Below are positions 52,024 through 60,376 of a DNA stretch of 64,000 nucleotides, piece after piece. Both the position numbers and the translations under genes were made by a program. Below the pieces are notes generated by a model that was not told the DNA's origin, ran no database searches, and saw nothing but the letters and a program-made list of their open reading frames with translations. Numbering within the stretch: the stretch's first letter is position 1; the number at the start of each line of letters is the position of its first letter. Source of the DNA: Burkholderia sp. Leaf177 (lineage in GTDB: Bacteria > Pseudomonadota > Gammaproteobacteria > Burkholderiales > Burkholderiaceae); NCBI RefSeq assembly GCF_001424345.1, contig NZ_LMPF01000002.1:179613-243612 (forward strand). The letters run 5' to 3'.

Positions 52024-52977
52024 ATGTCACGACCTTCCTCCGTGCTTCCATCGACCATTCTTGGCCGCCTGCGATACCGGCACCTCCAGCTACTCGACAG
52101 TCTTGGACGAACCCGCAACATGCGCGTGGCCGCCGAGCAGATGCATATGACGCAGCCTGCAGCCACGAAAATTCTCAGCGATATAGAAAGCCTGCTGGAC
52201 GCCCAACTCTTCGAACGCTTGCCGCGCGAGATGCGTCCGACCGAACTTGGCCAGCTCGCGCTGCGATATGCAAATACCGCGCTGGGCGATCTCGGCCGCT
52301 TCATGGGCGAATTCACGACGCTGAAAAATGGCGGTTATGGGCACATCACGGTCGGCGCAATATCTGCTTCGGCGGCGCAACTGGTGACGGCGGGTATCGG
52401 CGAGATCCGGCGGCAGCGGCCGCAACTCGTCGTCAAGCTGTTCGAACTGAGCAGCGACCAGCTTGCAATCTGGCTCGATGAAAAGAAGATCGATGTCATG
52501 GTCGGACGCCTGACCGAGCCACGTCATCATGCGCTGTTCGACTTCGAGGTCCTCGCGGCGGAACCAGTGTGCGTGGTCGCGGGAAGCCATCATCCGTTAT
52601 TGAAAAAGCCCAAACTGGAATTGGCCGATCTTGCTGCGTGGCCGTGGATTCTTTATCCGCAGGCCACGGCGATCAGGCAGTTGTTCGAGGAGACGTTTGC
52701 GGCGGCGGCCATTCCCGTGCCGGTCGGGATGGTGGAACTGACATCGATTTTTTCGGCGCTGGAACTCTTGCAGGCCACCGACATGATCTCGCTGCAGCCG
52801 CAAGCGGCAGTGGAGAAGTACGTGAACAACGGCTTGCTGGGACAGATCCCGATACCCATTCGCCGCGTCATGACCAGCTATGGAATCGTGACACGCAAGC
52901 ACGAATTGCCTGCGCAGCCGGTGCAGGAATTCATCGGTATATTGCGTTCGCTCGCGGTCCGGAAAGAAGCGCCCTGA
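52024..52977 (+). CDS. LysR family regulator (GbpR/CbaR-like)
   Basis: A 317-residue regulator. LRYRHLQLLDSLGRTRNMRVAA begins the helix-turn-helix, which continues TQPAATKILSDIESLLDAQLF; the 'RHLQLL' opening is typical of the GbpR subgroup, which often controls sugar-acid or aromatic genes. The effector domain starts near residue 98 (GHITVGAISASAAQLVTAGI). It is divergent from the MFS-UxaA operon, which it probably regulates through the inverted repeat between them. Confidence 0.9.
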   Translation: MSRPSSVLPSTILGRLRYRHLQLLDSLGRTRNMRVAAEQMHMTQPAATKILSDIESLLDAQLFERLPREMRPTELGQLALRYANTALGDLGRFMGEFTTLKNGGYGHITVGAISASAAQLVTAGIGEIRRQRPQLVVKLFELSSDQLAIWLDEKKIDVMVGRLTEPRHHALFDFEVLAAEPVCVVAGSHHPLLKKPKLELADLAAWPWILYPQATAIRQLFEETFAAAAIPVPVGMVELTSIFSALELLQATDMISLQPQAAVEKYVNNGLLGQIPIPIRRVMTSYGIVTRKHELPAQPVQEFIGILRSLAVRKEAP

Positions 52978-52993
52978 AAGCCATTCCAATGCC

Positions 52994-53446
52994 TTATTTC
53001 GACGACACCTGAACCAGCGCGTCGATTGCGATTGCGTATCCCTTCACGCCCAGTCCCACGATAATTCCGCGTGCCGCCGGCGATATAAACGAGTGATGCC
53101 GGAACGATTCGCGTGCATGCACATTCGAGATATGCAACTCGATCAACGGAACGCTCGCGCCCTTGATTGCATCGTGCAACGCGACCGATGTGTGCGTGTA
53201 GGCGCCTGGGTTCATCACGACGCCAAGCATGGTGCCCGCAGCGACTTCGCGGCCGGCCTCATGAATCCAGTCGATCAGCACGCCCTCATGGTTCGACTGC
53301 CTGCACTCCACCGCTACCCCGAATTTGTCGCCGGCTTGCCTGCACAGCGTCTCCACGGTCTCGAGCGTGTCGTGTCCGTATTGATCGGGCTCGCGCAAAC
53401 CGAGCAGGTTCAGGTTGGGACCGTTGATCACCAATACCTTCTTCAT
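52994..53446 (-). CDS. aroQ: Type II 3-dehydroquinate dehydratase
   Basis: A 150-residue cytoplasmic enzyme, full length for the dodecameric type II family. It interconverts 3-dehydroquinate and 3-dehydroshikimate. [18 protein letters not shown] holds the Asn and catalytic loop with Arg and Tyr, [14 protein letters not shown] follows, and [26 protein letters not shown] and FRHHSFIS carry the substrate-binding His and Arg. Being last in a porin-MFS-dehydrogenase-aroQ operon with a 3-dehydroshikimate dehydratase nearby, it most likely serves quinate catabolism; a housekeeping aroQ may exist elsewhere. GAGG precedes ATG 53446. Confidence 0.95.
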   Translation of the reverse strand: MKKVLVINGPNLNLLGLREPDQYGHDTLETVETLCRQAGDKFGVAVECRQSNHEGVLIDWIHEAGREVAAGTMLGVVMNPGAYTHTSVALHDAIKGASVPLIELHISNVHARESFRHHSFISPAARGIIVGLGVKGYAIAIDALVQVSSK

Positions 53447-53455
53447 GGTTCAGCC

Positions 53456-54289
53456 TCAATATTTGATCGTGGAAACCGCGCGCAATTCATCCGCCGTGGC
53501 CGTGCCGAAACCGAAGAATTCCAGATACGCGGGGATCATCTCGAAGAGCATGTCCGTGCCGACCTGAACCGCGCAGCCCTTCTCTTTTGCTGCACGCAGA
53601 AGCGGTGTGTACTCCGACTTCATCACGACCTCGCCAACAAACGTGCTCGGCGAAATCCGGTCGATATCGAACGGTAGAGGATCGCTCTCGTTCATGCCGA
53701 TAGGCGTTGCGTTGACCACGACGTCGAAGCCTGCCGGATCTTTCGAGCCCGTCGACACTTCGAGTTCAGGATAGTGTTTGCGCAAGCGTGAGGCGAGTGC
53801 GTCGGCGGATGCGGTGTTGGTATCGAAGAGCGCGAGTGCACATACCCCCGAAGCTGCCAGCGACGCCGCGATGGCGGAACCCACACCGCCGCTGCCTAGC
53901 ACAAGCGCTCGCGCGCCCTTCAACGAACGGCCCTTGCGCTCGATACCGCGCGTGAACCCGGCGCCATCGAATTGATCGCCGAGCAAGGTACCGTCCGGGC
54001 GCAGCAGGATTGCATTGCAGGCGCCCGCGATTCGCGCGGTAGGCGTGAGTTCATCGACGAGACGGGTAGTCGTCACCTTGTGCGGCATGGTGACGAGCGC
54101 GCCGCGAATGTTGCTCAGCCGGAACAACGACTTCAGGAACACAGCGTAGTCGTCGGGCTTGACGCCCATCGGCACCACCACCGCGTCGATGCCCTTCTGC
54201 TCGAACCAGGGGTTGTAAATCATCGGCGCCTTGAACGTTTCCGTCGGGTAGCCGAGATGCGCAATAAGGGTCGTTTTTCCGCTGATCAT
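53456..54289 (-). CDS. Shikimate/quinate dehydrogenase family protein
   Basis: A 277-residue AroE-fold enzyme. The catalytic Lys lies in LVTMPHKVTTTRLVDELTP, the Asp in GDQFDGAGFTRGI, and the dinucleotide motif in LVLGSGGVGSAIAASLA; NATPIGMNESDPLPFD and FEMIPAYLEFFGF close the protein. The N-terminal carboxylate-binding motif, Ser-x-Ser in biosynthetic AroE, reads Thr-Glu-Thr here (GYPTETFKAPMIYN), which suggests altered substrate preference such as quinate or a modified ring. It is directly followed by aroQ (9-base gap) and preceded by an MFS gene, so it should oxidise imported quinate or shikimate. GAGAGG precedes ATG 54289. Confidence 0.88.
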   Translation of the reverse strand: MISGKTTLIAHLGYPTETFKAPMIYNPWFEQKGIDAVVVPMGVKPDDYAVFLKSLFRLSNIRGALVTMPHKVTTTRLVDELTPTARIAGACNAILLRPDGTLLGDQFDGAGFTRGIERKGRSLKGARALVLGSGGVGSAIAASLAASGVCALALFDTNTASADALASRLRKHYPELEVSTGSKDPAGFDVVVNATPIGMNESDPLPFDIDRISPSTFVGEVVMKSEYTPLLRAAKEKGCAVQVGTDMLFEMIPAYLEFFGFGTATADELRAVSTIKY

Positions 54290-54309
54290 CGTGCATGCCT
54301 CTCAGTAAA

Positions 54310-55638
54310 TCAATCTGCAATTTCAACGCGGCGCACATCGCCGACAATGAATATGTACGACAGCGCGCCGACGATCGCCGCCGCGCCCACGTATGAAAGC
54401 GCGTAGAAGAACGAACCTGTTTTTGCCACGATCAGGCCGATCACGAGCGGCGTCACGATGCCCGCGAGGTTCGCGCAAAAGTTGAAGATGCCGCCTGTCA
54501 GTCCCATCAGGTTCTTCGGCGCAATGTCCGAAATCAACGTCCAGCCAAGCCCGACCATGCCTTGTCCGAAGAACGCAATCGAGAGAATGGTGATCACCAG
54601 TGCGTCGCTGCTGACATAGTTCGCTGCGATGATCGTCGATGCCCCGAGCAAGCCAAAAATGATCGGCAACTTGCGTGCGATGTTGGCGGAGCCGGTGCGC
54701 TTGAGCAGGAAATCGGAGACCCAGCCGCCGAACATCACGCCAACGGCCGCGGCAAGGAACGGCATCACCGCGAAGAAACCCACCTTCAACCAACCCATAT
54801 GCCGCTCGGTAGCGAGATAGGTCGGGAACCACGTGAGGAAAAATACCAGCGTGGTATTGCCCGCGAACTGGCCCAGGCATGCACCCGCAATCTGACGGCG
54901 CTTGAGCAGCTTGCCAACGTTGCTCCACGAGAACGCCATCGTCTGCTGGCCGCCTGCGGGCTCGAGACCGCCGCCCGCTGAAATGTAGTCGAGCTCGGCC
55001 TGATTCACCGTCTTCGAATCATGGGGTTCGCGATAAAAAAGCCACCAGACGATCCCGAACACAATGCCGACAACTCCCACCACGATAAACAACGCGCGCC
55101 AGCCGAAGTTGCCCATGATCCAGAACAACGCCGGCGCAAAACACGCGAGGCCCAGGTATTCGCCGACGGTATAAATACCGGTTGCGCGCGCCCGTTCATG
55201 TTGCGGGAACCACGTGGCGACTACACGGCTGTTGACCGGAAAACAGGGCGCTTCACTTATACCGAGTCCGAAGCGAAACAGCAGCAACGACTTGAGCCCG
55301 ACAGCGAAGCCCTGCATCAGCGTGAAGAACGACCAGAAGGTCAGCGCGAGAAAGTAAGTGACCTTGCTGCCGAAGCGATCCAGAAAAACACCGCCCGGAA
55401 TCTGCGCCAGTGCATAGGTCCAGGAGAACGCGGAAAAGACGATCCCCATCACGGCGGCATCGATACCGAGTTCCTTCGTCATGGTCGGAGCGGCAATGCC
55501 GAGCACGGTGCGGTCGAGATAGTTGATCATTGTGCCGACTGCCAGCAGCGCGAGGATCACGAACCGCGTGCGCGATCGCGTGCGAACCGCCGCGGGCGCG
55601 GCCGTATGAACCGCGTGGGATTGATGAACGTCTTGCAT
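54310..55638 (-). CDS. MFS transporter, ACS family (GudP/GarP-like), likely quinate/shikimate uptake
   Basis: A 442-residue inner-membrane symporter. INYLDRTVLGIAAPTMTKEL, FSAFSWTYALAQIPGGVFLDRFGSK and GISEAPCFPVNSRVVATWFP closely follow the glucarate/galactarate permease pattern. Its place in an operon with quinate/shikimate dehydrogenase and aroQ suggests that its substrate is a cyclic polyol acid. GGAG lies seven bases before ATG 55638, and 20 bases separate it from the next gene. Confidence 0.9.
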   Translation of the reverse strand: MQDVHQSHAVHTAAPAAVRTRSRTRFVILALLAVGTMINYLDRTVLGIAAPTMTKELGIDAAVMGIVFSAFSWTYALAQIPGGVFLDRFGSKVTYFLALTFWSFFTLMQGFAVGLKSLLLFRFGLGISEAPCFPVNSRVVATWFPQHERARATGIYTVGEYLGLACFAPALFWIMGNFGWRALFIVVGVVGIVFGIVWWLFYREPHDSKTVNQAELDYISAGGGLEPAGGQQTMAFSWSNVGKLLKRRQIAGACLGQFAGNTTLVFFLTWFPTYLATERHMGWLKVGFFAVMPFLAAAVGVMFGGWVSDFLLKRTGSANIARKLPIIFGLLGASTIIAANYVSSDALVITILSIAFFGQGMVGLGWTLISDIAPKNLMGLTGGIFNFCANLAGIVTPLVIGLIVAKTGSFFYALSYVGAAAIVGALSYIFIVGDVRRVEIAD

Positions 55639-55720
55639 GGCGCGTCTCCTGGATCAAGGTGTTGAACCCCGCTCTGCGGTGCAATCTGCGAGCGATGTGG
55701 TTGGCTTGATGACTCGAATA

Positions 55721-56932
55721 TTAGAATCGGTGAATGATACCCACGCCCGCCGCGAACTGCCCTTGTGACGACGACGGCGCCGCCTGGAAGCCATCGCCGA
55801 GAACGGCAGTCGCATTGATCACACTTGCCGCGCCCGGCGTCCCCAGCGTCTGACCATGGGCACGCTGATAGGCTTGCAGCGAATACAGGCCCGTGCGCTT
55901 CGAGAGCGAGTAGTACTCGGACAAATTGAACTGATGGTATTGCGCCACGCTGTTGATGCCGTTCGCCTTCGTCGCGCGCGTATAGCTGTAGCCGGTCGCC
56001 AGATCGAGCGTCGTGGCCGGGCGCCAGTGCAGCACGGCGCCGGCGGTATTGAAGATGGCGGTATCGTGGAAACGCGAATTGATGCCCGGGATGTACTGCA
56101 CATTTGAGTAAGTCGCCGACACGTCCCACGAACTGTTGAACGTGTAGCCGCCACCGACCGCAATGCGCTGTTGCGCCTGTGCGGTCTGATAGCCGTTCGT
56201 CACCGCCGATACCCCCGACTGTCCGCCAGAGTTCGTGGTTGAATCGGCACCAAAAACGCCGCCGCCCGGCGTCGAGTTATTGATGCGCGTGATGCCGGCC
56301 GCAATCCCGACCGGACCATTGGCGTACTGAATCGCGCCGCTCCACGTCGAGCCCTGGTTCACGCTGCCCGGAACGCCCGCGAATGAATAAGAACCGCTGA
56401 CGGTGATCCCATACAGTTTCGGCGACGTATAAACGAGCGAGTTATTCGCGCGATAGATGGTGTCGAGTTCATCCAGATCGCCCGGATGCGCGCCGAAGAA
56501 ACCGGTGAGCCAGGTGGTCGGGCTATACGGCGAAAGCAGCGTGTAGTACGACGTGTATTGACGGCCGGCCGTGAACGTACCGTATGCGGGGTTGGTCAGG
56601 CCGACCCACGCTTGCCGGCCGAACATGGCGTTGGTGTATTGCTGGCCGCCCGTTGCGCTGTTGAATCCGGATTCCAGCTGGAAGATCGCCTTGTTGCCGC
56701 CGCCGAGGTCTTCGGCACCCTTCAGGCCAAAACGGCTGCCGGCCCAGACGCCCGATGTCATGCGGATATTCGAGCGGCCGCCTTGCGTTGAACCGAGCGT
56801 TGTCGAACTGTTCTGATACGTGATCGAATTATCGACAATGCCGTAAAGTGTCACGCTGGTTTGCGCATGCGCTGACGCCGCTGCGGCGACAGTAAAGACA
56901 ACAGCCGTTCCCGCTTGCTTGATTTGCTTCAT
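55721..56932 (-). CDS. Outer-membrane porin (OmpC-like, Gram-negative porin family)
   Basis: A 403-residue beta-barrel porin. The signal peptide ends at ASAHA-QTSVTLYGIVD, the standard start of beta-proteobacterial trimeric porins. SRFGLKGAEDLGGGNKAIFQLESGFN and MFGRQAWVGLTNPAYGTFTAGRQY cover the early strands and the constriction loop, and the protein ends IIHRF with the terminal Phe needed for assembly. GGAGGAG precedes ATG 56932. It is first in the operon with the MFS and the quinate genes, so it probably admits their substrate. PcaR-type sites lie about 220-250 bases upstream. Confidence 0.93.
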   Translation of the reverse strand: MKQIKQAGTAVVFTVAAAASAHAQTSVTLYGIVDNSITYQNSSTTLGSTQGGRSNIRMTSGVWAGSRFGLKGAEDLGGGNKAIFQLESGFNSATGGQQYTNAMFGRQAWVGLTNPAYGTFTAGRQYTSYYTLLSPYSPTTWLTGFFGAHPGDLDELDTIYRANNSLVYTSPKLYGITVSGSYSFAGVPGSVNQGSTWSGAIQYANGPVGIAAGITRINNSTPGGGVFGADSTTNSGGQSGVSAVTNGYQTAQAQQRIAVGGGYTFNSSWDVSATYSNVQYIPGINSRFHDTAIFNTAGAVLHWRPATTLDLATGYSYTRATKANGINSVAQYHQFNLSEYYSLSKRTGLYSLQAYQRAHGQTLGTPGAASVINATAVLGDGFQAAPSSSQGQFAAGVGIIHRF

Positions 56933-57236
56933 AGGTGTCTCCTCCGGACTTCGTGTTTTTAGGTGAATACATGGAACGCTTGAAGAACAGTTATTCAGCG
57001 TTCCTAATCTATTGAACTGGCTTTTCGAACCATGGGATAGCCGGGAGCGCGTCGAGCGGCGTTTATTGCCGTGCCGCTTTCTGGACGCGCCGGTATGTGT
57101 TCACAATAAAGTGACGTTGAAATGGGAGCAATGGAATAATGTGGAATGCGTGTGTTTATCGGACGCGTTCGTTCGATAATCGCGCATTACTCGGGTTTGC
57201 ACTGAGCTTTTTTCTTGCTGGAAAGGCTAGAACGAA
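56933..57236. other. 304-base porin promoter region
   Basis: Between the HPPD stop and the divergent side of the porin start. It contains the two 21-bp-spaced PcaR-like sites listed separately (57150-57185). Apart from these I see no gene or hairpin terminator. Confidence 0.5.
57150..57185 (+). promoter_or_regulatory. PcaR/PcaU-type IclR operator pair upstream of the porin operon
   Basis: GTTCGATAATCGCGC at 57171-57185 matches the PcaR operator GTTCGATAATCGCAC at 14 of 15 positions. Exactly 21 bases upstream, 57150-57164 (GTGTGTTTATCGGAC) matches at 10 of 15. The same spacing is seen at 62756-62791. It lies about 220 bases upstream of the porin start. Confidence 0.65.
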
Positions 57237-58358
57237 TCAGGCCTCGCGCGCCTTCCCCAGCGCGATCAGATTGCCTTCGCCGAACCCTTCCCCTCCGCGC
57301 CGTTCAACGATTTCAAAAAACATATCGCCGGCTTCGTGCTGAATGAACGTCTGCAGGAAGAGCTTCGGCGTGCCATCGTCGGTAATACGGCCGTCGACCA
57401 AAATGCCGCGCGCGCGCAATGCGTCCACATCCAGGCCGTGACCGGGCAAGCGTGCATCGAGTTGTTCGTAGTATCTGGACGGCGGCTGCACGAAGCGCAT
57501 GCCGCGCGCACGCAGTACGTCGACGGAAGCGAAGATGTCCTTGGAAGCCAGCGCAATATGCTGCACGCCCTCGCCGCTATGATCGGGCAAATAGTCCCGC
57601 ATCAGGCTCGTGCGGTACGTGCCTTCTTCATACACCGGGATGCTGAACGTCTGGCATGGCGACACGATCACGGGCAGATCCTGCGCGACTTTCCAGTCGG
57701 GATGGATTGCGTGGAGCTCCTTGAAATGCAGGACCTGCAGATAAAATTCGAGCCAGTCGGCAAGCCGCCCTGCGCCGACCGTCTGCGTGAAGTGATCAAC
57801 TTTGACAAGGCCCGCGTCGTTGTCATGCAGCGCGGTTTGTGCGGTCTGTGCGTCGAGCCATTTGAAATCGATATCGTAGATCGACTTCGCTTTTTCGCTC
57901 GGTGGCGCATTCCGGCCTTCCCAATGATCGACAAAATAGATATGCGAATCGCCGATTCCCTGTATGGCGGGAATCATCAGTTCGTTCGGCCCGAGACGTT
58001 CGCCTTCGAAATCCCAGGCGCCGGAATCGACGGCGCGCTCGTGCGATGTAGGCGCATCGAACACTCGCAATCCGATTGCGCAGATGCCTACGCCGTGCGT
58101 TTCTGCAAAGCGTGTGGCGAACGAATCGTCGTCGGCGTTGACGAGGAAATTCATGTTCCCCTGCCGATACAGCGTGACGTCCTTGCTTATATGACGCGCC
58201 ACGCGAGCAAAGCCGAGTTGCTCGAAAAGAGCGCGCAGGCGTTCAGGGTCGGGGCTGGAAAACTCAACGAATTCGAGGCCCGCGACGCCTAACGGATTGT
58301 CCCCGTCCATGGGCGGTTGCGCCGAGGCAGCGTCAGGCAGGGAAGCATCGTTGTTCAT
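57237..58358 (-). CDS. 4-hydroxyphenylpyruvate dioxygenase-type protein
   Basis: A 373-residue member of the vicinal-oxygen-chelate dioxygenases, full length for bacterial HPPD. NPLGVAGLEFVEFSSPDPERL opens the first domain. The Fe(II) ligands are all visible: His in VKVDHFTQTV, His in GEGVQHIALASKDIF and Glu in FFEIVERRGGEGFGEGN. It would convert 4-hydroxyphenylpyruvate to homogentisate in tyrosine breakdown, but no homogentisate gene is near; it instead lies 140 bases downstream of quiC, which has its own HPPD-like half. It may belong to the same operon and act on another oxo-acid. GAGGTGA precedes ATG 58358. Confidence 0.85.
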   Translation of the reverse strand: MNNDASLPDAASAQPPMDGDNPLGVAGLEFVEFSSPDPERLRALFEQLGFARVARHISKDVTLYRQGNMNFLVNADDDSFATRFAETHGVGICAIGLRVFDAPTSHERAVDSGAWDFEGERLGPNELMIPAIQGIGDSHIYFVDHWEGRNAPPSEKAKSIYDIDFKWLDAQTAQTALHDNDAGLVKVDHFTQTVGAGRLADWLEFYLQVLHFKELHAIHPDWKVAQDLPVIVSPCQTFSIPVYEEGTYRTSLMRDYLPDHSGEGVQHIALASKDIFASVDVLRARGMRFVQPPSRYYEQLDARLPGHGLDVDALRARGILVDGRITDDGTPKLFLQTFIQHEAGDMFFEIVERRGGEGFGEGNLIALGKAREA

Positions 58359-58445
58359 CGAAAATCACCTCAGGGAAAGTCCGCGCACATTCGCCTGCCG
58401 CGTGGTCACCGGTCGTATTCGGTGTCGAGCTGCAACAGGCGCGTG

Positions 58446-58460
58446 GACAGATTATCGCTT
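58446..58460 (-). promoter_or_regulatory. Weak PcaR-like site upstream of the HPPD gene
   Basis: GACAGATTATCGCTT keeps the GATTATCG core of the operator (minus-strand orientation) but matches only 9 of 15 positions. It lies about 90 bases upstream of the HPPD start, in the 140-base gap after quiC. Confidence 0.25.
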
Positions 58461-58498
58461 GAGGCGGCGAAGCGTCAAACTCTCCTCGCGGCGTCTTG

Positions 58499-60367
58499 TC
58501 ATTGCGAGCGGCGCTGTGCGTGCGCGGCAAGCCGCACGGGTGCGTTGGCTGCGCCGTATCCCTCGTAGCCGCCACGGCGTTCCACGATCTCGAGAAAGAA
58601 GCGTTCGTTGAACTGCTCGGTGTAAACGTGGAGAAACTCTCGGCCCGCCGAGTCGCGGTCGTAAAGAATGCCGCCCTCGCGCATGAGATGGATCCGTGCA
58701 TCGTCGAATCCGAAACGCGCTTGCAGGTCGTCATAGTAATTGCGCGGAATGCGCAGCAACGCAACGTCCTGCCGACGCAACGCGGCAACGGTCGCGAAGA
58801 TGTCGTCCGTTGCAAACGCAACGTGATTCAATCCCGATCCGCGATAAGTCGATAGCGACTCAACCACGGACGTGTGCCGGTCCGCCGATGCATTCAGCAC
58901 GATCCGCACGGACCCGTCGCGGCTGCGCAACGAACGGCTCCTGACCAGGCCATAGGGGTCGGGCAAAAGCACCGACGCTTCTGCATCGAAACCGAACGCC
59001 GCCTTGAAATACAGCACCCAGGTGTCGAGCGTATCGGCGGGAAGATTCAGGCACACATGATCGATACGGCGCAGCAGATCGGCGCCGCTTGTGTTCCGGG
59101 CATCGGTGAGATTGAAATCGGTTTCGTAGAGCGTGGGCTCGCCGGGCGCTTCATCGACGAAATATTGCAGGCTGCCATCCGGCGCCTGAACGCTCGGCAC
59201 CACGCGTTCGTTCGGGCCCACTCTGCCGGAAAACGGCGCGAAGCCGAACGCGGCGGCACGTCCGAAGGCTTGCGCAGCGTTATCGACCCGGTACGCCGAT
59301 GCACACACGGACAAACCATGTGCCTGATGAAAGTCGCTCGCAAACGAGTTGGCTTCCTCGTTGAGCAGGATGCTTGCGTCGCCTTGCACATAAAGCGTGA
59401 CATGCTTCGACCTGTGCCGCCCCGCCGCGCGAAAGCCCATGCGTTCGAGCCATTGCGCGAGGGTCGGACCGCTGTTGGCATCGACGGCAAATTCGAGGAA
59501 TTGAAATCCCGTATGTGCAGGCGCGGCCGGCGGAAGGAACAATGTTTCCTTCGATGCGCCCGCGCATTGTTCCTCGAGAAACAGCAGCGAACGATAGCCA
59601 TCCACAGCCGTTGCCGCATTCGGCGCCGCGCGAAAGCCATCGTTGAAAATTTCCAGCGAAAGCGGTCCTGCATAACCCGATGCCAACACTTCGCGCGTGA
59701 AGCCGGTCACATCCAGATCACCTTGCCCGGGAAAACAGCGATAGTGCCGGCTCCATTCGAGCACATCCATGGCCATCTTCGGCGCATCGGCGATCTGCAC
59801 GAACGTGATGCGATCGGCGGGAATGCTGGCGATTTCATCGAGCGAATCGCCGATGGAGAGCGTATGGAAGCTGTCGAGAATCAAGCCGAGGTTCGGATGA
59901 TCGAGCGTATCGACGAGACGCCACGCGTGCTTGTACGAGTTGACGTGGCGGCCCCATGCAAGCGCTTCATAACCCGCGATCACACCTTCGGCGCGCGCGA
60001 GTTCGGCGAATCTTCCAAGCTGGTCGATTGTCAGCGCGTCGTCGCGAATCGTATCCGCCGATGCATTGCTGCAGACCAGCACGCGGTCCGTACCCAGCGC
60101 GTGCATCAGCTCGAATTTGCGGCGAGCGCGTTCCAGATTCCGCACGAGCTGGTCGGCGCTGACGCCTTCGAAGTCGCGGAACGGCTGGTACAGCATAATT
60201 TCGAGGCCGAGATCCACGCAGATCTTTTTTACGTCGGCGGGCGAGCCATCGAAGTACAGCAAATCGTTTTCGAAGATCTCGACACCGTCGAATCCGGCTG
60301 CGCTGATGGCCTTCAGTTTTTCAACGAGCGTGCCGCTGATTGATACGGTGGCGATGGATCGTTGCAT
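58499..60367 (-). CDS. quiC: 3-dehydroshikimate dehydratase with HPPD-like C-terminal domain
   Basis: A 622-residue two-domain enzyme. Residues 1-285 form an AP-endonuclease-2-type TIM barrel that dehydrates 3-dehydroshikimate to protocatechuate; metal ligands are Glu in AGYEALAWG, Asp in LILDSFHTL, Gln in FVQIADAPK and Glu in LSLEIFNDGF, as in Pseudomonas QuiC1 and AsbF. Residues about 290-622 are an HPPD-like double domain with a complete Fe(II) set (His in RIDHVCLNL, His in SGLNHVAFATDDIF, Glu in FFLEIVERRGG). The role of this domain is unsettled in the family. It starts nine bases after the BKACE stop, so they are co-transcribed. It supplies the step from shikimate metabolites to the protocatechuate branch. 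Confidence 0.93.
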   Translation of the reverse strand: MQRSIATVSISGTLVEKLKAISAAGFDGVEIFENDLLYFDGSPADVKKICVDLGLEIMLYQPFRDFEGVSADQLVRNLERARRKFELMHALGTDRVLVCSNASADTIRDDALTIDQLGRFAELARAEGVIAGYEALAWGRHVNSYKHAWRLVDTLDHPNLGLILDSFHTLSIGDSLDEIASIPADRITFVQIADAPKMAMDVLEWSRHYRCFPGQGDLDVTGFTREVLASGYAGPLSLEIFNDGFRAAPNAATAVDGYRSLLFLEEQCAGASKETLFLPPAAPAHTGFQFLEFAVDANSGPTLAQWLERMGFRAAGRHRSKHVTLYVQGDASILLNEEANSFASDFHQAHGLSVCASAYRVDNAAQAFGRAAAFGFAPFSGRVGPNERVVPSVQAPDGSLQYFVDEAPGEPTLYETDFNLTDARNTSGADLLRRIDHVCLNLPADTLDTWVLYFKAAFGFDAEASVLLPDPYGLVRSRSLRSRDGSVRIVLNASADRHTSVVESLSTYRGSGLNHVAFATDDIFATVAALRRQDVALLRIPRNYYDDLQARFGFDDARIHLMREGGILYDRDSAGREFLHVYTEQFNERFFLEIVERRGGYEGYGAANAPVRLAAHAQRRSQ

Positions 60368-60376
60368 CGTGCGCTC

